This document shows positions 22,851 through 31,708 of a stretch of DNA of 64,000 nucleotides, piece by piece. A model generated the notes under the pieces. That model made no database searches, was not told the DNA's origin, and was given only the letters and a program-made list of their open reading frames with translations. Origin of the DNA: Miscanthus floridulus (Eukaryota > Streptophyta > Magnoliopsida > Poales > Poaceae); assembly GCF_019320115.1 (NCBI RefSeq), contig NC_089581.1:71283155-71347154 (forward strand), given 5' to 3'. Every line of letters starts with the position of its first letter. Position 1 is the first letter of the stretch. The translations under genes and the position numbers were made by a program.

Positions 22851-22962
22851 AGAATACCAACCTGGAAGTCTGGCCTTCTCACACATGCTGGTCGTGTGCT
22901 GCTAACGAAGGTGACACTCTTGGCTATCCCGGTACATATGAGCATTGCTTGCTGTCTATTTA
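22851..22962 (+). pseudogene. LINE ORF2 part 3: post-RT segment
   Basis: Short piece encoding RIPTWKSGLLTHAGRVLL and IPVHMSIACC, the conserved stretch downstream of L1 RT. It is cut at 22963 by the Mutator-like element and continues at 29822. Confidence 0.9.
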
Positions 22963-23292
22963 GAATTTTTTTTAATTTTAACACTTTTTTGAACTTAATT
23001 TTAAATCTAACACTCTTGGTTTTTTTTTAAAAAAAACTAACACTTTTGGCTGTGCCTATTGCCCTGGCGCGACCAAATGCCTATGCCACGCCATGCATGG
23101 CGGCGCGGCAAAGGGCTGATGTGGCAGCGACCGGAAGCGCTGGCCGCTGACGTGGCAGGGCTCTGCCACGCCATCGATCTTGGCGCGGCAGTGCCACGCC
23201 CTGATCCATGGCGCGACAGTCCCATGCCCTGATCGGTGGCGCGGCAGAGCCGGGTATAACCTCCGTCGCGGCTAGTCCCGCTGCCCGAGCAG
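22963..23292 (+). repeat. left terminal inverted repeat of the MULE
   Basis: Begins GAATTTTTTTTAATTTTAAC; aligns with the complement of 29521-29812 with scattered changes and about 35 extra bases. It holds repeated GGCGCGGCA and TGCCACGCC units arranged as palindromes around CATGCATGG, ATCGATC and similar centres. Confidence 0.9.
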
Positions 23293-23693
23293 CAAAACAG
23301 CCTCCGCTCATCTAAGCACGCCGTGCCACGAACGGCGGTAGCCCGGCCCTCCATTGCCGCCTCCCTCCCTTTCCTTCCATTCCCCGGCCGCCTCCCTCCC
23401 TCCTCGTCCTAGTTCAAGGTAATGACGCACATTTTATTTTCGTTTGAATGGTGGATAGGATATTATGAATGGGAGTTAAGGTTAGTAGGAAAATTATGTT
23501 TGGGAACTATGGTGAAGATATTAGTATGAGTTTGTCAATGTTAAGGTTAATTATTTAGTTAGAAGTATGTTTGCCATGTATATTTTTGTTGCTATAATTG
23601 TTGTATATAATATTTTAGTTGCATTGCAAATGATTACATTTTGCATTAATTTGCGTTGTTTTGATTGGTGTTTAATTTGAACCGTTTTATTAG
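23293..23693 (+). promoter_or_regulatory. upstream region of the MULE accessory gene
   Basis: Pyrimidine-rich from 23340 to 23410 (CCTCCCTCC repeats), then AT-rich. No clear TATA box. The ATTAG just before the ATG at 23694 could be a splice acceptor of an untranslated first intron, with a donor such as AAG-GTAATG near 23418; this is a guess. Confidence 0.35.
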
Positions 23694-25537
23694 ATGGAAG
23701 ACATGTTTCGGGAGCAGTTATGGCGAAAATGGGGTCGTCCTAGAGAAATGTACCCCGACGAGTCTAGCAAAGATGCCCCCGTCCCTCCTGAACTCCCTAT
23801 CCCTAATTATGACTATGGTCGTCCGGCCGACGTGTTTCAATCGAGACATCCGGACACAGCGGCTCGTTGCTTCTACACGTGCAGTCGTTTTAATGTAAGT
23901 TATTGTTTCTGTATATTTTTCTTCTTCATTTGTATTACTAGGTTACTAATATTGTGTTGAATTTTTGTTGTGTAGGCTCATGAGAGGTGCTTTTTCTTTT
24001 AGTGGATCGACGGTGCAGACAAGTTTGACCCCAGGTACTTCCTTTTTGACGATTGGTGGAGAGGGCAACATCCACGAGAGCACTTCGAGCAGTGGGTTCC
24101 ACCTCCCCCTAACCCCCCTCCAATGATGGCTAAGGAGAAGAACTTAGCCGCAGTTAGACGACTCGAGGAACCTCCTCTGTGCCATTGTGGAGACCGAGCC
24201 ATGATAAACCCTGACAATACGTTGGAGTTTGTGTGTCCAAACAAGCATGAAGTAAGTGCAAAGTGTATGTGTTGAAATGTTGAGCTATATGTGTCATGTA
24301 CTAATGTCACGTTATTTAGGTGTATTCAATGGCGAAGTGTCGTTTCAATGAGTGGTTGTATGGTCCTAAGAACAAATGCCCCGAAGAACCTCCAAAAGCA
24401 AAACAAAAGAAGAAAGAAAGGTTAATTTACAAAGCACCACCAGTCAAGTGCGAATGTGGTGTTAATTCTAACTATGGTCTAGTCCCTTCGGAGCTTGGAA
24501 TAGGCCATTATTGCAGTCATATGGTTGAGTACGAAGAGGTTCGTTATTTTTGTGGTAAACATGAAATCGTATTTTGTTTCTTTTGCGAAGACATATATGA
24601 TATAATATTTCTTTTGAACAGAGCACTAGGAAATACAGGTGGGAACATTACGATGGTCAAGCTAAGTTCTTGGATGAACTGAAGAAGAGGCAACTAATTT
24701 CAAGGAAGAGGGGATATAGACCTAACTACGTCAACCTATTCGTTAAACATCACAAAGAAAAGATACGTGAGTTTGCTAGACAGCGCGGTATTTATAACCC
24801 GATCGATGTTGGGCTTAACAAATGGGGATTAGAGAGACGGATGACGTTAGAGGAGGAGAGGGCAAGGAAGGAGGCAAGGGAGGAGACAAGAGTACATATG
24901 CAGGTCTTGAACGAGCATGTTGCTGCATTATATGGCAGTGAGTGCTTGAACGCCTATTTTCATTGTCTGATTGTAAATGTAATATAATCACGTTGCTAAC
25001 TGATTGCATTTTATACATGAAGGGATTGGATATAGTGAGGAACATGCTGCAGAGGTGGCTCGTGCAAGGTACGAGGAAAAGAAGTTAGATGAGCACATAA
25101 AGCGAGCTGGTCGCACCGTTCAATCACCAATTGTGTTGTCTGATGAGGGGGACGAGGATGAGGACGACACTGCCAGACTTAGTGAGCTAATTGCTATAAC
25201 AGAGGCGGGCTTGCAAGCGGAGGAGGATGAGGATGACACTAGCAGACTGAGCGAGTTAATCGCTCTAGCAGAGGCGAGCTTATAGGCGAAGGAGGATGAG
25301 GACGACACTGGCAGACTGAGCGAGCTCATCGCTCTAGCAGAGGTGGGGTTACAGGCGGAGGAGGATGACGACGCATTCTTCACTCAGGCCGCAGTGGCTA
25401 CAGATGAAGCGGAGGCCGCTTACTATAGGCGACAGGCAGGTCAGAGCAACGCAGGTGAGCCTAGCCACAACAACAGGGTTGTGGTTGAGGATTGGTACTC
25501 GGACGATGAGTTGCTTACTCAGTATGTTTCTGACTAA
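23694..25537 (+). pseudogene. MULE accessory gene: Cys-rich GRF-zinc-finger-like protein with acidic repeats
   Basis: Five exons with clean GT-AG borders keep one frame of 509 codons: 23694-23894, 23976-24251, 24320-24538, 24622-24937, 25023-25537. The N-terminal half has three Cys-rich blocks: CFYTCSRFNAHERCFFF, then CHCGDRA ... FVCPN ... CRFNEW, then KCECGVN ... HYCSHM. They resemble GRF-type zinc fingers (CxCG...C..C.F.W). The middle is Lys/Arg/Glu-rich and helical. The C-terminal part has three 23-residue acidic repeats (DEDDT-RLSELIA). Two TAG stops, at 24000 (FFF-stop-W) and 25283, break the frame; both fit CAG to TAG. Function unknown; nucleic-acid binding or a role in transposition is inference from the fingers and location. 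Might be a captured host gene. Confidence 0.75.
25147..25370 (+). repeat. 69-bp tandem repeat, three copies, in frame
   Basis: Units encode EDEDDT-RLSELIA--EA-LQA. Copy 2 ends TTATAGGCG where copy 1 has TTGCAAGCG and copy 3 TTACAGGCG, showing that the stop at 25283 arose from a Gln codon. Confidence 0.9.
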
Positions 25538-26339
25538 GGGTTTTTAATTGCGCCGTCTATTAGTTCCATGCTTTATTAATGATCAATGTAGCCATGTAGT
25601 AGAAATTCTATTGTGTTGTCTTATATTCCATTTGAACTAACGATGTATTGTACCCATGTATGATGTACTCGGATTACCCATGATCGATCTTAAGTGATCA
25701 CATCTGTTTGTATCATGCGTTAAAAAATTCTAAAACGGACATAATCATTTGTCGCGCCATAGCCCATGGCGCGTGTGTGCTGTACAAAACTACAGAACTA
25801 CAAGCGGAGATGGGCTTACAGGCGGATGTGCTATACAAAACTACAAGTGTTGTATAAAACAAACATGAAGCAAATAAATGGACGATAAGTTGCCATACAA
25901 TATTTTCATTGGTTTATGAGTCTACAAGTTTTCGACGACAATATTTGTTTGACATAAGTTGGACGTAATGAACTAAGTCCCATGACGTAATGAACCTCGT
26001 CATCCGGTACAAGAAGGGGGTCGTCGTACTCCACATCAAGAAGGGGGACCAGCTGGTGCGGCGTGGGAGGGGCCATCCTGTTACAAAATGATAAACAAAG
26101 GGTTGGAGTATTCAAATTAACAATTTTCAGAGTAACATTATGTAGCATTGCAAAATTTAAACTACTTGTTATGCAATACGAACACAATATGAAATCACAT
26201 GCTGTCTTCTATGCCGGCTAGCCTTGTGGCCAGATTGTTTTCAAACGGAGCAAAGATTCCTGCCATGGGTCTCGTTGAAGTCTCCCCCGCCGTACATGTC
26301 TTCGCCGTACCCTCTCATAGCGTCCATGTCCCCCTTCAG
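25538..26339. other. intergenic region between the two convergent MULE genes
   Basis: No gene. The segment 25750-25778 (GTCGCGCCATAGCCCATGGCGCG) repeats the palindromic motif of the terminal repeats. 25798-25830 (CAAGCGGAGATGGGCTTACAGGCGGATG) looks like a scrap of the 69-bp repeat, flanked by two TACAAAACTACA copies. The rest is AT-rich and presumably holds both 3' UTRs. Confidence 0.6.
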
Positions 26340-29006
26340 TTATTTCTTCTTCCTCCTACCCTTTCCTACCTTCATTAGATCTAGATGCGGCATGTAGTCA
26401 TAACCATTATAAGGTGGCCACTGTGTTGGGTCAAGGTATGGCTCGAAGCTCATCTCCCAAATACTAACAGTGTTCGAACGGAGATACAAGGGTGACATAT
26501 ATGGCAGATCCTCATAGTTGTACCCGCGAACCCTGTAGGCCATGATCATATGAGAGCAAGGGGCATGCATGATCTAAGGGACGTTGCAACTGCACTCTAC
26601 CTTTTCAAGATTAACTCGGTAGTTTCGTCCACCATAACGTTCGCCGCCCAGGCTTGTGCCACCCTTGCTCCGTACACTAAAGATATGGCGGCGGGGTCCA
26701 TACGGCTTGGCGGTGTGCTACTTGGCCAATTCCTCGGCCTCCTTCAAATGTTCAGCTCCGGCCTTTCCAAAACGCCCCTGCTCAGCTATATTCCTCTGCG
26801 CAAGCTCCCACCTCTTCACAAAATATTCGTTGCACTTATGAAAGAAGAACTCAACAATTCCAGACACAGGCAACAATCGAACTCCGATGAATACACGGTT
26901 GAAGGACTCCGAGGAGTTAGTGGTCATGATGCCATACCTGAAACCCCCCTCGTCATATGCTAATGCCCATTGAGCCTTCTGTTCCATCTGCGCCTCTAAC
27001 CAGGCCTTTCCCGCTGTATTTACCATCTTGTCTAGTTCTCTCTTTGTCTCCTTGAACTGGTGCTCTGTACGTACACAACATAGAGCCTTTACCTTGTCAC
27101 ATACCTCCTGCTTCCGCTGACGCCGTCAGAAATTAGCGGCAAAGTATCTCATGCACCATCTATGTACTAGAGGTGGGAGCCCATCTATATGCTCAGCTGC
27201 AGCATTAAGAAGCCCTACGTGGCAGTCGGAGAACAAACATATAGTGCGAGTTGGGCCAAGCACTTGCACACGTAGAAGCCGCATGAACCATGACCATGAT
27301 TCATTGTTCTCTCCCTCTGCCAAAGCAAATGCCACGGGTGCTATCTGGTCCTCAGGATCAATAGCAGTAGCCATCATCAAGGTGCCCCTGTACTTTCCTG
27401 TCAGGAAAGTGTCATCAACAAGTACGACTGGCCGACAAAACTGGAATGCATGTTCCGTTTGCGCAAACGACCAGAACACACGATAGAGGACATGTCTCAA
27501 TGGGTCCCGAAAAAATATCCCTCCGGTGTCCACAAACCATTTCAAGCCAGGGTTATAATAATGCATTGCACATAAGATGCGGGGCACCCTGTTGTACGCT
27601 TCCTCCCAAGTACCCCATCGAATCGCCAGAGCAATTTGCTTAGCACGCCAAGCCTTTTTGTACGTCACATCGTACCTAACGAATCCAGATATGGACTATT
27701 GTAAAGAAGACACCGAGATGTCGTTGTTGTCATCAATGAGCCCCAATATACGATGGGCAAGGTAACGTGCAGTGAGCTGCTAATGATTTTCCTTCCCCCT
27801 ATTGTCTAGGCAAGTGTGGGGTTCAACAAATTTAGTTATCCTCCACTTGTTATCACTCTGTCTCCTTCGTGCATTTAACCTCCACAGACAACCATTTTTT
27901 TATATCAAGTGGTACCTCAACTCTTGGTCCGAATGAGTGATGGTGTACGGTCTATGGTGGTACACAGCATAGTCCTGAAGGAAGAGTTTCATCTTTGACA
28001 TTGTGTTGAATATCATCCCCTTTCTAAGGGTTTCTGTCTCATGGTTATACAATGAATTCCTACACATCTAGAGACCGGTATCACAAACTGCCATATCCGT
28101 CATGCTGACATCCCTATAGTTCGGAACGCCCCTGAAAGGTACGTTCTTGGACCTTTGTTGCTCAAGCTCAGTCGCTGTGTAAGGTGGTGGTGGAACATAC
28201 TGTTGCGCTTCGCTAATTCTAGCCCATGAATCATAAGGGATATCATCTGCAGCCAAATATGTGACTAGTCTACCCTGAGCATGGACACCTTGCAAAACCT
28301 CAGTTGGTACTGGTAATGGCATAGTATGTACTAGTACTGGCATGGCATCAGCCGTTGTTGCCATAGCATCTGTACCTCCTTGGTCATCATCAAAATCGTC
28401 TGAATCACTGCTAACTACATCACCGATCCGGTCCTCCTCCTCCTCCTGCTCCTCCTCTTCCCGTTCGAACTCATTCACATCGAAGTCATTGCTTATACAG
28501 CCTACTGTAGTTGAATGAAACTGCTCCTGCGTCAACTGACCGTCCAAATCCATATTATCCTGAGTTGCTTCCCCTTCGACCCCTAATTCTTTTTCATTGC
28601 CTTCAAAACCTTCAATGGACGGGCCGTCCTGAACACCATGTATCATGTACCCATTCTCCACCACCACCTCAGCTATGGGCACATTGGAACCTTGGAGAAC
28701 CCTAGTGTAGCGGGACCAGTGAGCAGGGTCGCGCAAGGGCATGAGGACATAGTGTGCCCTAGTCTTCCTAGTATCAAACCTCCTCTTTAGTGTGAAATCA
28801 CCGCCAAACTTTATATTCAAACGGACACAAAGGTCGTTGAAGCTAGAAGGTTCATCAAACCATTCCAATTCTTCTTCCATATCCTCAAACATACCATCCT
28901 CTCTCCTAACACTTCCTCCGTACAAAACTCTAACACAACAATCCATCTGCAGAAGCATTTCAAGAAACTTCATTAAGTCATCGAAATCATCGTACGTAAT
29001 GTCCAT
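26340..29006 (-). pseudogene. MULE transposase, single frame with six premature stops
   Basis: A single uninterrupted frame of 889 codons from the ATG at 29006 to the TAA at 26340. N-terminal third: MuDR-type N domain and an acidic linker. The catalytic domain has VLVDDTFLTGKYRG (first Asp), LFSDCHVGLLNAA (second Asp) and HRWCMRYFAANF, then TTNSSESFNRVFIG. A C-terminal SWIM zinc finger (VECSC ... APCSHMI) follows. Stops: TAG at 28070-28068, 27782-27780, 27698-27696, 26720-26718 and 26576-26574; TGA at 27128-27126. The TAGs fit former CAG (Gln) and the TGA former CGA (Arg). No frameshift. Intact, it would cut and paste the element by binding the terminal repeats. Confidence 0.92.
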
Positions 29007-29220
29007 ACTAACATTAATATATTCTCTAACTATAACTATACTAACTAATCAAATATTAACATCTATACAAGGCATACTATAACTGTACTAACTAAACTAC
29101 CTAACTTTACTACCTATACTAACTTATTATATTATGTATACTAACTAAACTATCTAACTTTACTAATTATACTAACTATACTTTAATAATTTTACTAACT
29201 TTACTAACTGTGCTAACTAT
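29007..29220. repeat. degenerate CTAACTATACTAA simple repeat
   Basis: AT-rich low-complexity stretch of about 200 bp just upstream of the transposase start, built from variations of ACTAACTAT and CTAACTTTA. Probably part of the transposase 5' UTR or promoter. Confidence 0.7.
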
Positions 29221-29520
29221 ATTAGTGGAGTACCTCGTTGCAGCGCGTAAGACCGGGCTGGGAGGCGCGGGCGCAGGGCAGCCGCCGTGCGTGACCGGAG
29301 GTTCTGGCCGGAGGGGGAGGCGCGCCGGCGTGCGGGTGCGGCAGCTGCACCCGGCGGCCGGCGGCCTGGCTGGCGCGGGCGGGCGGACGCGGCTGGCTTG
29401 CTGGGGCGGGCGGGCTGGCTGGCGTGGGCGGACGCAGCAGACGGCGTGCACGGCGGCGGGAAGGCGCGGGTGAAGGCGGGCGCGGCGGCCAGCCTTGCTG
29501 CGCTACTCGGAGAACGGAGA
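29221..29520 (-). promoter_or_regulatory. GC-rich transposase promoter region
   Basis: Very GC-rich segment between the AT-rich repeat and the right terminal repeat. Overlapping frames on both strands are compositional and not protein-like. Likely holds the transposase promoter; no motif identified. Confidence 0.4.
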
Positions 29521-29812
29521 CTACTCGGGCACGCGGGCCGCGGCAGAGGTTATACCCGGCTCTGCCACGCCATGGATGAGGGCGCGGCACTGCCGCGCCA
29601 AGATCGGTGGCGTGGCAAAGCCCTGCCACGTCAGCGGCCAGCGCTTCTGGTCGCCGCCACGTCAGCCCTCTGCCGCGCCACCATGCATGGCGCGGCATAG
29701 GTATTTGGCCGCGCCAAGGCAATAGGCGCGGCCAAAAGTGTTAGTTTAAAAAAAATCGAGAGTGTTAGATTTAAAATTAAGTTTGAAAAAGTGTTAAAAT
29801 TAAAAAAAAAAA
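29521..29812 (-). repeat. right terminal inverted repeat of the MULE
   Basis: 292 bp, inverted partner of 22963-23292, with the same GGCGCGGCA/TGCCGCGCC units. Confidence 0.9.
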
Positions 29813-29821
29813 CTCTATTTA

Positions 29822-31054
29822 CATGGGAAATTGGCCAGATTGATAAGCGCCGCCGGGCGTTCCTTTGGACCGGCACGGAATCGACAATGGGAGGGAAATG
29901 TAAGGTGGCTTGACCAACGGTTTGCAGACCAACGAGTTTGGGAGGGCTGGGTGTTCTTGACTTGCGCTTCTTTGTGTTCGCCTTGAGATTGCGCTGGGAA
30001 TGGCTCAGCAGGATGGAGCCAGACCGTTGCTGGGTGGCTCTACCGTGCAAGCTTGAGAGCCCAGCTACTGCAATGTGTGCCGTCAGCATGTCCGTGCAAC
30101 TGGGTGACGGTGCCTCTACCAGACTCTGGACTGACAGCTGGGCGTCGGTTGGGCCTCTATATCGGTGCGCCCCGGCTTTGTTTGCGGCATTGTCCAGGAA
30201 TGGGAAGAAGAGGAGCATCAAGGAGGCGCTGTTCCAAAATCGATGGGCGTGTGATATCACTTGAACGCTAACCACCCAGGTCCTCTGTCAATATCTGCAG
30301 GTCTAGGAGCTGTTGCGGGTCGTGGTTCTTGATCCTCTTTGGTCGGATCAATTCGTTTGGAAGTGGTCGGCGGATGGGAAATACTCCGCATCCTCTACTT
30401 ACTGGGCGTTCTTCGCCGGGTCGACAACGCCTCCTGGGTGTCGCGGCAAGTCAATTTTTTCTTCTGGCTTGCTCTTCACCGCCGATTGTGGACTGCGGCA
30501 CGTCGCAAGAGACATGGTCTTCAGGACGACGATGACAGCGTCTCGTGCGATCAGGCGCCTGAGACCGGGGACCATTTGTTCCTGGGTTGTGTTTGTGTGG
30601 TGACCAGGCAACTGTGGTTCGAGCTTCTGTCTCCTATAGGGCTGGCGACGAGGAACTTGGTGAGTGGTGGATCAGGCAGCGGCTAAGGCTTGATGTGGAT
30701 GCACGCCCGCCGTTTGCCTCAGTGCTGCTGCTCGTCGCCCGGTGCGTCTGGAAGGAGGAACAACGGAACATTTCAGAGGTCGTCGGCAAGCCTGCAGTCT
30801 ATGTATCAGGCTATGCTCCGTGAAGCTGATCGAAGATTGGATTAGCGCGGGGATCTCCACGTTGGTAGCTGTGTTTTCCTTTTGGTCACAAAATTCGGCT
30901 ACAATGTAATACTGTCATGAAAATATGGTAGTTTAGGAGCCTGCGGCTTGGCAACGATGGTCCCTCGCCACTGTTACTGACCGACCGTGCGTGTAACCTC
31001 TGTGCATCGTTCCTCTTAATGAAAAACGGGCCAAACGTCCGATCCAGAAAAAAT
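29822..31054 (+). pseudogene. LINE ORF2 part 4: C-terminal zinc-binding domain and 3' UTR
   Basis: Starts TWEIGQIDKRRRAFLW, continues with SLGGLGVLDLRFFVFALRLRW, FVWKWSADGKYSASSTYWAFF, then (next frame) VNFFFWLALHRRLWTAARR and CDQAPETGDHLFLGC. This is the RT zinc-binding (zf-RVT) domain of plant L1 elements. Frameshifts occur near 30265 and 30420. From about 30690 it is 3' UTR, ending AATGAAAAACGGGCC ... CCAGAAAAAAT. Confidence 0.9.
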
Positions 31055-31095
31055 ATCACCAAAAGTAATAAGCACAAGCTATCACTTGACCTAAC
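31055..31095 (-). repeat. right remnant of the old Copia LTR
   Basis: ATCACCAAAAGTAATAAGC onward matches the solo LTR at about 15654-15690 and directly continues the left remnant at 12947-13117. Homology fades beyond about 31095. Confidence 0.75.
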
Positions 31096-31708
31096 CAAGT
31101 TGTTTTCTAGGTGATGCAGGAAGAATGCTTGAGATTTGCAAGTTGTGTGCTCGCAGAGCGCGTTTAGTGCCAACGCTGTCCCTCCGAGCATCGCAGAGTC
31201 TATCGCACGGTCCCTCTCCCGTCATTCCGATTCAGCGTCGTCGGACCACATGCCCCCATCTCTTAAAACCGATAAGACCTCCACGATAGATGAGAGCATA
31301 AATTGCAGCTACAGTATGATTCCAGTGTAGCACTCGTCCTCGCATTGCAACCATCGATCGTAAAATGGTCGCTGATCAAAGGGGTGATGAAGTTGGGTGA
31401 TGCCACCCCTTGGAGTAGAGTGTAGAGTATTACTACTAGTTAACAGTAAACCATGCATGCATTGGGCATTAGTGTAATGAAATGGAAATGATAGCCCATC
31501 CCTACCGCTCACCAACCAACCATAACCGCTCCACCTCGCCACAAACGCGGGCACGGGCGCCACCACCCGCTCTTGGCGCCACCACCCCCTATATATACAT
31601 GCCAGGGCGATCGAGCTCGAGCTGGCACGCCGTGCGCAGTGCGCTGTGCGAGAGAGAGTGAGAGCTCGCACACGCGCGTGCCACAGCAGATAGAGAGCCA
31701 TCCGTCCC
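31096..31708 (+). promoter_or_regulatory. GPAT promoter and 5' UTR
   Basis: Contains a TATA box (TATATATAC) at 31590-31598, about 119 bp before the start codon, implying a 5' UTR of about 90 nt. An RY element CATGCATG sits at 31452-31459. The upstream end borders the transposon tower, so the native promoter available to GPAT is at most about 0.5 kb. Confidence 0.6.
31590..31598 (+). promoter_or_regulatory. TATA box of the GPAT gene
   Basis: TATATATAC in a C-rich context, about 30 bp upstream of the presumed transcription start near 31620. Confidence 0.65.

Larger units (their letters stand above)
22963..29812 (-). mobile_element. Mutator-like transposon (MULE) with two convergent genes, 6,850 bp
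   Basis: Long terminal inverted repeats (left 22963-23292, right 29521-29812) enclose a transposase gene on the minus strand (26340-29006) and a five-exon gene on the plus strand (23694-25537). The 9-bp TSD is GTCTATTTA (22954-22962) and CTCTATTTA (29813-29821), one mismatch; 9 bp is the Mutator hallmark. Removing element plus one TSD joins the LINE frame (IACCLF then TWEIGQIDKRRRAFLW). The two-gene convergent layout recalls maize MuDR (mudrA/mudrB), but the second gene here is not recognisably mudrB. Both genes have only nonsense changes. Confidence 0.93.
13118..31054 (+). mobile_element. L1-type LINE, 5'-truncated, split by three insertions
   Basis: Pieces 13118-13972, 21435-22383, 22851-22962 and 29822-31054 read as one LINE of about 3.1 kb once the nested elements are removed. 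Order: end of the endonuclease (DHAPLLL near 13267), linker, RT, zinc-binding domain, 3' UTR and a short A-rich tail at 31047-31054. A 13-14-bp TSD flanks it: GTCACAAGAGTAA (13105-13117) and ATCACCAAAAGTAA (31055-31068), the latter running straight on into the old Copia LTR. The 5' end is truncated inside the endonuclease, as is usual for L1 elements. Confidence 0.9.

Noticed and set aside
22963..29812. Pack-MULE (non-autonomous, gene-capturing) interpretation
   Set aside because: A full-length transposase frame is present, so the element is a decayed autonomous MULE, although its second gene could still be a capture.
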